In this document: positions 8,415 to 17,168 of the stretch, in pieces | How the letters are laid out: each line of letters begins with the position of its first letter | Position numbering within the stretch: the stretch's first letter is position 1 | Assembly: GCA_900770295.1 (NCBI GenBank) | Contig: CAAGJQ010000002.1 | Span: forward strand, 1-53,157 | From: an uncultured Oscillibacter sp. | GTDB taxonomy: Bacteria; Bacillota; Clostridia; Oscillospirales; Oscillospiraceae | DNA length: 53,157 nucleotides | Direction of reading: 5' to 3' | Notes under the pieces: model-generated | The model's input: the letters and a program-made list of their open reading frames with translations, nothing else | Told to the model about the DNA's origin: nothing | Database searches by the model: none | Made by a program: the position numbers and the translations under genes

Positions 8415-8825
8415 ATGACCCAAATTGCAACTGTTGAACGAATTATTGACAACGACCACGCGGAGATCTCCGTGCCCCGGAAATCCGCCTGCGGCCACGA
8501 CTGCGAGGAGTGCGCCGGCTGCGGCGTCTCCGGCGCGGCGGTCCATGCCAAGGCCGTCAATACCATCGGCGCCCAGCCCGGACAGAAGGTCGTGGTGGAG
8601 AGCAGCACCAAAAAAATGCTGAACATCGTAATGCTGGTGTATCTCATCCCTGTGGTTCTGTTCATGGCGGGCTACCTGCTTATGACCGCTCTGTCGGCCA
8701 GTGTGGGGATGCAGTATTTTGTGGCGGCTGTCGGCTTTGTCATCGGGATCATCGCGGCCATCTTCTATGACCGCCGCCTGCGGGACAGAGGCGGGCTGGT
8801 CTTTACCATCGTCCGTCTGTTCTGA
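8415..8825 (+). CDS. RseC/MucC-family SoxR-reducing-system-like membrane protein
   Basis: 136 residues. The cytoplasmic N-terminus carries a cysteine cluster C26, C30, C33, C36 (CGHDCEECAGCG) likely to bind an Fe-S cluster or metal. Two membrane helices follow at about 72-92 and 98-116. This is the RseC/MucC layout; family members are linked to Rnf-type electron transfer and SoxR reduction in Proteobacteria, while the role in Clostridia is unclear. AGGAG lies before the ATG. Confidence 0.85.
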   Translation: MTQIATVERIIDNDHAEISVPRKSACGHDCEECAGCGVSGAAVHAKAVNTIGAQPGQKVVVESSTKKMLNIVMLVYLIPVVLFMAGYLLMTALSASVGMQYFVAAVGFVIGIIAAIFYDRRLRDRGGLVFTIVRLF

Positions 8826-8828
8826 CCC

Positions 8829-9734
8829 GTGTTCGGTTATGTGAAGCCGCCGCTTCAGGCCCTGCCGCAGGAGGAGACGGAGCGCTTCCGGCGGGTCTAC
8901 TGCGGCCTGTGCCACACTCTGGGACAGCGGTACGGAACAGCGGCCCGGTTCATCCTGAACTACGATTTCACGTATCTGGCCATCCTGCTCTCCGGAGTGG
9001 AGGAGGGCGAGAGCCGCTCCGCCCGGTGCCTTGCCAGTCCCGTCCGCCGGCGGACCTATCTGGTCAGCGACGATGCCGTGGAGCTGGCGGCGGATGAGAG
9101 CGTCATCCTGGCCTACTGGCAGCTGCGGGACGGTGTGGAGGACCACGACTGGCTCCACGGACTGAAATACCGGGCGCTTTCCAGTGTGCTGGAACCGGCC
9201 TACCGGAAGGCGGCCCGGCTCCGCCCGTGCTTTGACGAGAGCACCCGGACCCAGCTGCGGCTGCTGTCGGATCTGGAACAGGAAAAGTGCGCGTCCATGG
9301 ACCGGGCGGCGGACGCCTTCGCGGTGTTGCTGGGCGCGGCGGCCAAAGAAGTGGACGACCCCATCCGCCGGCGGGTGCTGGAGCAGATTTTGTACCACCT
9401 GGGCCGGTGGGTCTATCTGGTGGATGCGGCGGACGATCTGAAAAAAGACGCCGCCTCGGGGAACTATAACCCCGTGGCCCTTCGCTTCGGGCTGGAGGAC
9501 GGCGTCTGGACGGCCGGGGCCCGGCGGGAGTTCACCGCCACGCTGGACCACTCCATCCACATGATGACCACCGCCTTTGAGCTGTGGGATTTCGGGGTCT
9601 GGACGCCGATTTTGGAGTCCACATTTTACAAAGGTCTTTTTCACGTGGGCAAGGCGGTTCTGGACGGAACGTTCCACACCGCCCGCCGCGGAGAAGATAG
9701 AAAGAAAAGCAAGAATGTCGAGGAAAGCACATGA
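8829..9734 (+). CDS. DUF5685 family protein
   Basis: 301 residues, mostly helical, with no signal peptide or membrane segment. The start MFGYVKP and the motif YCGLCHTLG (C25, C28, H29, a CxxCH pattern) followed by LNYDFTYLAILLSG are typical of DUF5685. A later DAADDLKKDAASGNYNP segment is also well formed. The GTG start is only 3 bases from the upstream stop and has no clear Shine-Dalgarno, so translational coupling is likely. The stop overlaps the ATG of the J-domain gene. The function is not known. Confidence 0.8.
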   Translation: MFGYVKPPLQALPQEETERFRRVYCGLCHTLGQRYGTAARFILNYDFTYLAILLSGVEEGESRSARCLASPVRRRTYLVSDDAVELAADESVILAYWQLRDGVEDHDWLHGLKYRALSSVLEPAYRKAARLRPCFDESTRTQLRLLSDLEQEKCASMDRAADAFAVLLGAAAKEVDDPIRRRVLEQILYHLGRWVYLVDAADDLKKDAASGNYNPVALRFGLEDGVWTAGARREFTATLDHSIHMMTTAFELWDFGVWTPILESTFYKGLFHVGKAVLDGTFHTARRGEDRKKSKNVEEST

Positions 9735-10390
9735 ACGATCCTTATCAGGTCCTGGGCGTATCGGAAAACGCCTCGGATGAAGAAATCAAAAAGGCATATC
9801 GGGAACTTGCCAGAAAGTATCATCCGGATAACTACCACGACAACCCCTTGGCGGATCTGGCCCAGGAGAAGATGAAGGAGATCAACGCCGCCTACGAGGA
9901 GATCACGAAGATGCGCAGCGGGAGTAAATCCGGCAGCGGTTCCTATGGCGGCGGATATGGCAGTGCTTACGGCGGCTACCGGAGCGGCAGCAGCGGCGGC
10001 TACCAGCAGTACAGCGGGCAGTCCGCCTCGGGAAGCTCCGTACTCCAGCAGGTGCGGGCCGCCATCAACGCCGGCAACCTCAGTCGGGCGGAGGCGCTGC
10101 TGGCCAATTACAGCGACCACAATGCCGAGTGGAATTTCCTCCGGGGCGCGGTGTGCTACCGCCGCGGCTGGATGGACGAGGCCAAACGGTATTATCAGAC
10201 AGCCTGTCAGATGGACCCCTCCAACCCGGAGTACCGGCAGGCGCTGGAATATATGGAGAACGGAACCCGGTCGGCCTACCGGCCAGACGGCGGACAGTTC
10301 GGGACGGAGTTCTGCGCCGGCAATCCCTGTCTGACCCTGTGCTGCCTGTGGACCCTCTGCAACGGCGGCGGGTACTGGTTCTGCTGTTGA
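9731..10390 (+). CDS. J-domain protein with TPR-like segment and Cys-rich tail
   Basis: 219 residues. Residues 1-65 are a J domain with HPD at 31-33, the DnaK-activating motif. A Gly/Ser/Tyr-rich linker follows, then a TPR-like helical pair (about 105-180) and a C-terminus with seven cysteines in the last ~27 residues. It lacks the DnaJ zinc and peptide-binding domains, so it is a class C J protein. Overlap with the DUF5685 gene suggests the two work together, perhaps delivering that client to DnaK; this is inference. Confidence 0.88.
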   Translation: MNDPYQVLGVSENASDEEIKKAYRELARKYHPDNYHDNPLADLAQEKMKEINAAYEEITKMRSGSKSGSGSYGGGYGSAYGGYRSGSSGGYQQYSGQSASGSSVLQQVRAAINAGNLSRAEALLANYSDHNAEWNFLRGAVCYRRGWMDEAKRYYQTACQMDPSNPEYRQALEYMENGTRSAYRPDGGQFGTEFCAGNPCLTLCCLWTLCNGGGYWFCC

Positions 10391-10411
10391 GAGAATAGGG
10401 AGGAAGAAAAC

Positions 10412-11290
10412 GTGATCAAGAGTATGACCGGCTACGGCCGGGCGAGAGAGATGCTGAACAAACGGGACATCACCGTGGAGGTGCGCTCCGTCAACAACCG
10501 GTATCTGGACTGCACGGTCAAGATGCCCCGGATGTACAGCTTTGCCGAGGACGCGGTGAAGCAGCATGTGCAGAAGGCCATCTCCCGGGGCAAGGTGGAC
10601 GTGTTCATCACCGTGGACGCCTCCGCCGCCGACGTGGCGAAGGTCACTGTCAACCGGGAGCTGGCCGCCCAGTACGCCAGCGCCCTGAACGAACTGGCAG
10701 AGGTCTGCGGCACCGAGTCCCATGTGACGCCGGAGCAGTTGTCCCGTTTCCCGGACGTGCTGACCGTCACCAAGGCCGACGAGGATCTGGAGACCGTCAG
10801 CGCGGACCTTTGCACGGTATTGGATGAGGCCCTGGCGGCGTATAATACCATGCGGGCCGTGGAGGGTGCCAAGCTGGCGGAGGACATCGGCAACCGCCTG
10901 ACCTATATCGAAAACTACACCAGCCAGGTGGAGGAGCGCTCTCCCCAGACCGTGGCGGAGTACCGGGCCAAGCTGACCGCCCGGATGCAGGAGGTGCTCC
11001 AGAGCACCACCATCGACGAGCAGCGTATCCTGACCGAGGCCGCTATCTACGCCGACAAGGTGGCCGTGGACGAGGAGACTGTCCGCCTGCGGAGCCATGT
11101 GGCCCAACTGCGGACCATGATCGCCTCTGACGAGCCCATGGGCCGCAAGATGGACTTCCTGATCCAGGAGGTCAACCGGGAGTCCAACACCATCGGCTCC
11201 AAGTGCAACGATGTGGCTATCGCCCAGGTCGTTGTGGGTCTGAAGGCCGAGGTGGAGAAGATGCGCGAGCAGGTCCAGAACGTGGAGTAA
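10412..11290 (+). CDS. yicC: YicC/YloC family endoribonuclease
   Basis: 292 residues, full length, with the family start MIKSMTGYGRA and the end IQEVNRESNTIGSKCND. YicC-type proteins are RNases with a role in RNA turnover and stationary-phase fitness. The GTG start is preceded by GGGAGGA. It heads the yicC-remA-gmk-rpoZ run seen in B. subtilis (yloC-remA-gmk-rpoZ). Confidence 0.93.
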   Translation: MIKSMTGYGRAREMLNKRDITVEVRSVNNRYLDCTVKMPRMYSFAEDAVKQHVQKAISRGKVDVFITVDASAADVAKVTVNRELAAQYASALNELAEVCGTESHVTPEQLSRFPDVLTVTKADEDLETVSADLCTVLDEALAAYNTMRAVEGAKLAEDIGNRLTYIENYTSQVEERSPQTVAEYRAKLTARMQEVLQSTTIDEQRILTEAAIYADKVAVDEETVRLRSHVAQLRTMIASDEPMGRKMDFLIQEVNRESNTIGSKCNDVAIAQVVVGLKAEVEKMREQVQNVE

Positions 11291-11294
11291 GGCC

Positions 11295-11549
11295 ATGAAA
11301 CTCATCAACATCGGATTTGGGAACCTGGTGTCTGAGGAGCGGCTGGTGGCCATCGTCAGTCCGGATTCCGCCCCCATCAAGCGCATGGTGCAGGAGAGCC
11401 GGGAGCGGGGCATGCTGATCGACGCCACCTACGGCCGAAAGACCGCCTCCATCTTCATCATGGACAGCGACCATGTGATTTTGTCGGCTCTGCCGCCGGA
11501 GAAGTTCGGCGTCCGCGGGCCGGAGGGAGAAGAGAGAGGAACAACATGA
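11295..11549 (+). CDS. remA: DUF370/RemA-like regulatory protein
   Basis: 84 residues, starting MKLINIGFGNLV with the conserved ATYGRKTASIFIMDSDHVILSAL. RemA of B. subtilis is a ring-forming DNA-binding activator of matrix and osmoprotection genes; homologues in non-biofilm Clostridia are of unknown use. Its GGAG site lies in the last codons of yicC. The stop overlaps the gmk start (ATGA). The symbol rests on family and gene order. Confidence 0.85.
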   Translation: MKLINIGFGNLVSEERLVAIVSPDSAPIKRMVQESRERGMLIDATYGRKTASIFIMDSDHVILSALPPEKFGVRGPEGEERGTT

Positions 11550-12142
11550 AAAAAGGAAAGACTTTCATCATTTCCGGCCCCTCGGGCGTCGGAAAGAGCA
11601 CGGTTTTGAGCGCGCTGCTGGAGAAACGGCCGGATCTGTATTTCTCCGTGTCCGCCACCACCCGGGACCCCCGTCCGGGAGAGCTGGACGGCATCCACTA
11701 CCACTTTATGGACGCGGAGTCCTTCCGCAAATGGATCGCCATGGACCAGTTCCTGGAGTACGCGGAGTACGTGGGAAATTTCTACGGCACCCCCAAACGC
11801 TTCGTGGACGAGGCCATGGAGCAGGGCAGGGACGTCATTCTGGACATTGAGGTCCAGGGCGCCATTCAGGTCACCAGCAAGCGGCCGGAGACAGTCCGCA
11901 TCTTCATCGCTCCGCCCAGCTGGGCAGAGCTGGAGCGCCGCCTCACCGAGCGCGGTACCGACAGCAAGGATAAGATCCAAAAGCGGCTGCTGCGGGCCAA
12001 GGTGGAGTTCCAGACAGCCCATACCTATGACTATTTCGTCATCAACGACACCGTAGAGAACGCGGTCCGGGAGCTGGACGCCATCATAACGGCGGAGCAC
12101 TGCAAGCCCAAGGAGCGCATGGAGATCATCAGCGGAAGATAA
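11546..12142 (+). CDS. gmk: Guanylate kinase
   Basis: 198 residues. It phosphorylates GMP to GDP. P-loop GPSGVGKS at 11-18, GMP-binding SATTRDPRPGE and YHF, and a lid region RLTERGTD. Standard length. It is translationally coupled to the upstream DUF370 gene and followed by rpoZ, the normal pairing. Confidence 0.97.
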   Translation: MKKGKTFIISGPSGVGKSTVLSALLEKRPDLYFSVSATTRDPRPGELDGIHYHFMDAESFRKWIAMDQFLEYAEYVGNFYGTPKRFVDEAMEQGRDVILDIEVQGAIQVTSKRPETVRIFIAPPSWAELERRLTERGTDSKDKIQKRLLRAKVEFQTAHTYDYFVINDTVENAVRELDAIITAEHCKPKERMEIISGR

Positions 12143-12200
12143 GCCGCCCCTGAATTCGTTAAATTTTTCGCCGAACAAGGCAGAATGGAAGTAGATAACT

Positions 12201-12425
12201 ATGTCAATGCTGTATCCCGCAATGAGCAAACTGAATTCTTATGTTCCCAATCGCTATATGCTGGTGAACGTGGTGGCCCGCCGGGCCCGCCAGATCGCCG
12301 AGACCGCCGAGGAGACCGGCGAGCATCTGGACGAGAAGCCCGTGACGCTGGCCATCCATGAAGTGGCGGAGGGCAAGCTGGACGCCAGCCATATGGACCT
12401 GACCATCGAGGAAGAGAAAGCGTAA
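12201..12425 (+). CDS. rpoZ: RNA polymerase omega subunit
   Basis: 74 residues with the omega core NRYMLVNVVARRARQIAE and KPVTLAIHEVAEGK. It stabilises the beta' subunit. Start ATG at 12201 with GGAAG upstream. The flanking gmk and priA fit the usual order, but coaBC, which normally follows rpoZ in B. subtilis, is missing here. Confidence 0.95.
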   Translation: MSMLYPAMSKLNSYVPNRYMLVNVVARRARQIAETAEETGEHLDEKPVTLAIHEVAEGKLDASHMDLTIEEEKA

Positions 12426-12456
12426 ACAACCGGACACCGCAGAGGAGGGGCGAGGC

Positions 12457-14922
12457 ATGGAGACCGCTGTGATCACAAAAGTCGCGGTCAGCGCCGCGCC
12501 CTATTCCATTGATAAGCCCTATGACTATCTGGTCCCAAAGGAGTTGCTGGAGGCGGCCGTCCCCGGCGTCCGGGTGACGGTGCCCTTCGGCCGGGGAAAC
12601 CGGGAGTCCGAGGGCATCATCCTGGCCCGGAGCGCCGGGGAGAAACACCCGGGATTGAAGCCGCTGAAAGCAGTTCTGGACCGGGAGCCGGTGCTGGACC
12701 AGGAGGGCATCGCCCTGGCGCTTTGGATGCGGCAGCGGTACTTCTGCACGCTGTTCGAGGCCGTCAAGACCATCCTGCCCGCGGGACTGTGGTATCAGTT
12801 CCGGGAGGTCTGGCACTTGGCCGAAGGGCTGGACCGTCCGGCGGCGGAAGAAGCGGCGGCAGGCGTCAAACGGGCGCCGGCGGTGCTTGACGTCCTCTTT
12901 GCCGGCGGCGGCAGCGCGGAACTCTCCGTGCTGAGGGAGGCCTGCGGCGAGGAAGTGGAGACAACGCTGAAGGCTCTGAAAAAGGCGGGTGCCGTCACCT
13001 GCGAGACCGCCGCCAGGCGGAAGATCAGCGACAAAAAACGGCGCATGGTGGAGCTGGCGGTCAGCGCGGAGGACGCGCTGGCCCTGACGGAGGCCAAACG
13101 GCGGTCCGCGCCGATGCGCTATGAGGTGGTGCGATTGCTGGCGTCCACCGGACGGGCGTCCGCCGCCGATGTGTGCTACTTCACCGGCGCCTCCATGCAG
13201 ACGCTGCGGGGTCTGGAAAAGGCGGGCATCCTGGCGTTTTCCGAAGAGGAGGAGCTCCGGGTCCCAGAGGTGAAGCAAATCGAGCCGGGGCCGCCCATCG
13301 TACTGAACGACGAACAGCAGGCGGCCTTTGACAGCATCCGGGCCCTGACGGAGTCGGACAGGGCGGAGGCCGTTTTGCTCCAGGGCGTCACCGGCAGCGG
13401 AAAGACCCAGGTCTATCTGCGGCTGGTTCAGGACATACTGAAACAGGGGAGGACCGCCATCGTCCTGGTGCCGGAAATCGTGCTGACGCCCCAGATGATG
13501 CGGAAATTCACGTCCTACTTCGGGGAGCAAGTGGCAATGCTTCACAGCTCCCTCCGCATGACGGAGCGGTACGACCAGTGGAAGCGCATCCGCCGGGGGG
13601 AGGTCCAGGTGGTGCTGGGCACCCGGTCGGCCATCTTCGCCCCTTTGAAAAACCTGGGCCTTGTGATCCTGGACGAGGAGCAGGAGGGCAGCTACCAGTC
13701 GGAGAATCCGCCCCGGTATCACACCCGGGACATCGCCAAGTACCTCTGCGCCCGGGACAGGGCCACACTGGTCCTGGGCTCCGCCACGCCTGCCGTGGAG
13801 ACGGCCTGGGCGGCGGAGACGGGCGTCTATCACCGCGCGCTGCTGCGGCGGCGCTACAACGACCACAGCCTGCCCCAGGTCACCATCGCGGACCTGCGGC
13901 AGGAGATCAAGGCAGGCAATCCGGGCCTGATCGGCACCGAGCTGCGCCGGGAGCTGGAGGAGAATCTGGCCCGGGGGGAGCAGAGCATCCTGTTTCTGAA
14001 CCGCCGGGGCAGCAGCCGGATGCTGCTGTGCGGGGAGTGCGGCCACGTGCCGGAATGTCCCCGGTGCAGCGTGGCGCTGACCTACCACTCCGCCAACGGG
14101 CGGCTGATGTGCCACTACTGCGGCCACTCCGAGCGGGCCAGTGAGGTCTGTTCCGAGTGCGGCGGCATTATGAAGCACGTGGGCGCCGGTACCCAGAAGG
14201 TGGAGGAGGAGCTGCGGGAGCTGTTCCCGGAGGCCGGCATCCTGCGGATGGACGCGGACACCGCCTCGGGAGGCCACGAAAAGATTCTCAACCAGTTTGA
14301 AAAGGAGCGTATCCCCATTCTGCTGGGCACCCAGATGGTGGCTAAGGGCCTGGATTTTGAAAATGTGACCCTGGTGGGCGTGCTGTCGGCGGACCTGTCG
14401 CTGTACGTGGACAACTACCGGGCCGCGGAGCGGACCTTCAGCCTGCTGACCCAGGTGGTGGGCCGGGCCGGCCGGGGCGGCAAGTCCGGGCGGGCCGTCA
14501 TCCAGACCTATACGCCGGGAAATGACGTCATCCAGTGCGCCGCCCGGCAGGACTACGAGGGCTTTTACCAGGGCGAGATCCGGATGCGGCAGCTGCGCCG
14601 GTATCCGCCCTTCGCGGACCTTTTTACGTTCACTGTCTCCGGAGCGGAGGAGGGGAGTGTGCTGCGGGCCGCCGTTCAGGTGCGGGAGCAGCTGCGCCGC
14701 CTGTGCGCCGCGCCGGAGATGGCGGCATCTCAGCCGGAGGTGCTGGGGCCTGCCCCTGCGCCGGTGCTGAAGGTGAACAACCGCTACCGCTACCGCTGCG
14801 TGCTGGTGGGCAAAAACGACAAGGCCACCCGGGACCGGGTGAGCTGGCTTCTGAAAGAATTTGCAAACGACCGCGCCAATCGCGGATTGAATATTTTTGT
14901 GGACTGCAACACTATGGAGTGA
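12457..14922 (+). CDS. priA: Primosomal protein N' (replication restart helicase)
   Basis: 821 residues. A 3'-5' DNA helicase that reloads the replisome at stalled forks. Walker A GVTGSGKT at 310-317. Motif II reads DEEQ (406-409), where E. coli and B. subtilis have DEEH. Eight zinc-binding cysteines lie at about 525, 528, 534, 537, 552, 555, 565 and 568. The helicase C-terminal motifs (GTQMVAKGLDFENVTLVG, QVVGRAGR) are intact. GGAGGGG precedes the ATG. Confidence 0.96.
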   Translation: METAVITKVAVSAAPYSIDKPYDYLVPKELLEAAVPGVRVTVPFGRGNRESEGIILARSAGEKHPGLKPLKAVLDREPVLDQEGIALALWMRQRYFCTLFEAVKTILPAGLWYQFREVWHLAEGLDRPAAEEAAAGVKRAPAVLDVLFAGGGSAELSVLREACGEEVETTLKALKKAGAVTCETAARRKISDKKRRMVELAVSAEDALALTEAKRRSAPMRYEVVRLLASTGRASAADVCYFTGASMQTLRGLEKAGILAFSEEEELRVPEVKQIEPGPPIVLNDEQQAAFDSIRALTESDRAEAVLLQGVTGSGKTQVYLRLVQDILKQGRTAIVLVPEIVLTPQMMRKFTSYFGEQVAMLHSSLRMTERYDQWKRIRRGEVQVVLGTRSAIFAPLKNLGLVILDEEQEGSYQSENPPRYHTRDIAKYLCARDRATLVLGSATPAVETAWAAETGVYHRALLRRRYNDHSLPQVTIADLRQEIKAGNPGLIGTELRRELEENLARGEQSILFLNRRGSSRMLLCGECGHVPECPRCSVALTYHSANGRLMCHYCGHSERASEVCSECGGIMKHVGAGTQKVEEELRELFPEAGILRMDADTASGGHEKILNQFEKERIPILLGTQMVAKGLDFENVTLVGVLSADLSLYVDNYRAAERTFSLLTQVVGRAGRGGKSGRAVIQTYTPGNDVIQCAARQDYEGFYQGEIRMRQLRRYPPFADLFTFTVSGAEEGSVLRAAVQVREQLRRLCAAPEMAASQPEVLGPAPAPVLKVNNRYRYRCVLVGKNDKATRDRVSWLLKEFANDRANRGLNIFVDCNTME

Positions 14923-14944
14923 AGCGGTCAGGGAGGAATATGAT

Positions 14945-15448
14945 ATGGCATTGCGAAAGATCGTGGAACAGGGCGACGAGTGCCTGACAAAGGTCTGCCG
15001 TCCCGTGACGGAGTTCAATTCCCGTCTGCATGAGCTGCTGGACGATATGGTCGAGACGCTGGCGGATGCCAACGGCGCCGGTCTGGCGGCGCCCCAGGTG
15101 GGCGTCCTCCGCCGGGTGTGTATCGTGATGGACGAGGACAGCGAGGAATACATCGAGCTCATCAACCCGGAGATCGTCGCCCAGAGCGGCGAGCAGACCG
15201 GGCTGGAGGGCTGCCTCAGCGTGCCCGGCAAGTGGGGCATCGTCACCCGGCCCAACGTGGTGCGGGTTCGGGCCCAGGACCGGGACGGCCAGTGGTTTGA
15301 GGTGGAGGGCGAGGAGCTGACGGCCCGGGCCTTCTGCCATGAGATCGAGCACCTGGACGGCCACCTGTACACGGAGCACATCGACCACTTCCTCAGCGAC
15401 GAGGAGCTGCGGGCCTATCTGGAAGCCGAGGAAGAGGAAGGGGAGTAA
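14945..15448 (+). CDS. def: Peptide deformylase
   Basis: 167 residues. It removes the formyl group from new proteins. All three motifs are present: GAGLAAPQ (44-51), EGCLS with metal ligand C90, and HEIEH with H132 and H136. GGGAGGA lies before the ATG at 14945. It stands next to fmt, the gene for the opposing formylation step. The C-terminus ends in an acidic stretch. Confidence 0.97.
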   Translation: MALRKIVEQGDECLTKVCRPVTEFNSRLHELLDDMVETLADANGAGLAAPQVGVLRRVCIVMDEDSEEYIELINPEIVAQSGEQTGLEGCLSVPGKWGIVTRPNVVRVRAQDRDGQWFEVEGEELTARAFCHEIEHLDGHLYTEHIDHFLSDEELRAYLEAEEEEGE

Positions 15449-15452
15449 GCCC

Positions 15453-16373
15453 ATGCGCATCCTGTTTATGGGAACGCCGGAGTTCGCGGTGGCCTCCCTG
15501 AAGCGGCTGGTGGAGGACGGCCACGACATCTGCGGCGTGTTCACCCAGCCGGACAAGCCGAAAAACCGGGGACACAAGCTGATGTTCTCGCCTGTAAAGG
15601 AATATGCCTTAACGCAAAATCTGGAGGTCTACCAGCCGCTCAAGATGCGGGACGGCGAGGCTCTCGGCATCGTGGAGTCCCTGAAACCGGAGCTGATCGT
15701 GGTTGCGGCCTACGGCAGGATTTTGCCGGAGGAGATTCTGAACGCGCCGAAGTACGGCTCCATCAACGTCCACTCGTCCCTGCTGCCCAAGTACCGGGGC
15801 GCGGCGCCCATTAACTGGGCCATTCTGGACGGCGAGGAGGAGACGGGGGTCTCCATCATGTATATGGCGAAGGAGCTGGACGCCGGTGACGTGATCTTGC
15901 AGAAAACCACCCCCATCGGCCCGGACGAAAACGCCCAGGAGCTGACGGCCCGGCTGGCGGAGCTGGGGGCGGAGGCCCTCTCCGAGACGGTGAAGGCCCT
16001 GGCCGGCGGCACGGCCACCCGGACGCCCCAGGACGAGAGCCTGCAGACCTACGCGTCCATGCTGTCCAAGGAAATGTCCCCTGTGAACTGGACCCGGACG
16101 GCCCATCAGATCAGCTGCCAGGTCCGGGGGCTCATCCCCTGGCCCTGCGCCACCACCGACGTCATCAGCGGCGAGGCCATCAAGCTGTACGCCGTGACGG
16201 AGACCGGCGAGGCCACCGAAGCCCGGCCCGGCACCATCGTAGCGGCCACCAAGCGGGGCATCGACATCGCCTGCGGCGACGGCAGGCTCCTGCGGATCAC
16301 GGAGCTCCAGGCCCAGGGCGGCAAGCGGATGACCGCGGCGGCCTATCTGGCGGGCCATCCCATTCAGCTTTGA
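15453..16373 (+). CDS. fmt: Methionyl-tRNA formyltransferase
   Basis: 306 residues. It formylates initiator Met-tRNA. Seen: MRILFMGTPEFAV at the N-terminus, the catalytic region SINVHSSLLPKYRGAAPI, and the C-terminal beta-barrel domain from about 205. The ATG at 15453, 4 bases after the def stop, is preceded by AGGAAGGGGAG. Confidence 0.97.
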   Translation: MRILFMGTPEFAVASLKRLVEDGHDICGVFTQPDKPKNRGHKLMFSPVKEYALTQNLEVYQPLKMRDGEALGIVESLKPELIVVAAYGRILPEEILNAPKYGSINVHSSLLPKYRGAAPINWAILDGEEETGVSIMYMAKELDAGDVILQKTTPIGPDENAQELTARLAELGAEALSETVKALAGGTATRTPQDESLQTYASMLSKEMSPVNWTRTAHQISCQVRGLIPWPCATTDVISGEAIKLYAVTETGEATEARPGTIVAATKRGIDIACGDGRLLRITELQAQGGKRMTAAAYLAGHPIQL

Positions 16374-16418
16374 TCTGGCCCATTCTATATCCGCGCCGGA
16401 GGGCGCATGGAGGGTTTC

Positions 16419-17168
16419 ATGCCTTATTATTCTTATGGTTACGGCGGCTATGGAGATTTCCTGGCCAACAACATCTACTGTATCCTGCTGATTCCGGTGT
16501 TTCTGCTGTCATTATGGGCGCAGATCCAGGTCAGCGGGAACTTCCGGCGGTACAGCGCCGTCACCAACCGGCGGCGCATCACCGGCGCCCAGGCGGCAGA
16601 GGCGGTTCTGCGGGCCCACGGGGTCTATGACGTGGCCATCCGCCGCTGCGGCGGCAGCCTGACGGACCACTACGACCCCAGGGACAACACCATCTACCTG
16701 TCGGATGACGTGTACGGCGCCCCCACCGTCGCGGCGGTGGGCGTGGCCTGCCACGAGGCGGGACACGCGGTGCAGTACGCGGTGGGCTACGGCCCGGTGC
16801 GCCTGCGCAGCGCCATCATCCCAGCCACTCAAATCGGTTCCAAGTTTTCCTTCATCCTGCTGCTGATCGGTATGCTGCTGTACAGCCAGACGCTGTTTTT
16901 TGTGGGCATCGTGCTGTTCTCTCTGACCACCCTGTTCCAACTGGTGACGCTGCCGGTGGAGTTCAACGCCTCCCACCGGGCCATTGAGACCATCGAGGGG
17001 GAGTATCTGTTGGACGCGGACGAGGTGCCGGGGGCCAAACGAGTCCTGCGGGCAGCGGCTATGACCTATGTGGCGGCGCTGCTGATGTCCATTTTGCAGC
17101 TGCTGCGGTTCGTGCTCATCTTCCTGGGCCGAAACGGCGACAGACGGCAGGGAGGAGGCCGCAGATGA
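16419..17168 (+). CDS. YugP-like membrane zinc metallopeptidase
   Basis: 249 residues. A Tyr/Gly-rich N-terminus, a membrane helix at about 15-35, then the zinc motif HEAGH (112-116) and two or three further helices. This is the YugP family of integral membrane metallopeptidases; substrates are unknown. Either ATG 16419 or the one at 16407 could start it; 16419 gives the family-like MPYYSYGYGGYGD start. The stop overlaps the rsmB start. Confidence 0.88.
   Translation: MPYYSYGYGGYGDFLANNIYCILLIPVFLLSLWAQIQVSGNFRRYSAVTNRRRITGAQAAEAVLRAHGVYDVAIRRCGGSLTDHYDPRDNTIYLSDDVYGAPTVAAVGVACHEAGHAVQYAVGYGPVRLRSAIIPATQIGSKFSFILLLIGMLLYSQTLFFVGIVLFSLTTLFQLVTLPVEFNASHRAIETIEGEYLLDADEVPGAKRVLRAAAMTYVAALLMSILQLLRFVLIFLGRNGDRRQGGGRR

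Noticed and set aside
7026..9677. Very long open frame on the minus strand (883 codons) opposite cdaR, rseC-like and DUF5685 genes
   Set aside because: It is a mirror of GC-rich codons on the + strand; the protein is low-complexity (Gly, His, Leu, Val, Asp) with no domain or ribosome site. The same applies to minus-strand frames at 1269-2711, 12199-15381, 19417-22236, 39703-41604, 43933-45783 and 47276-50008.
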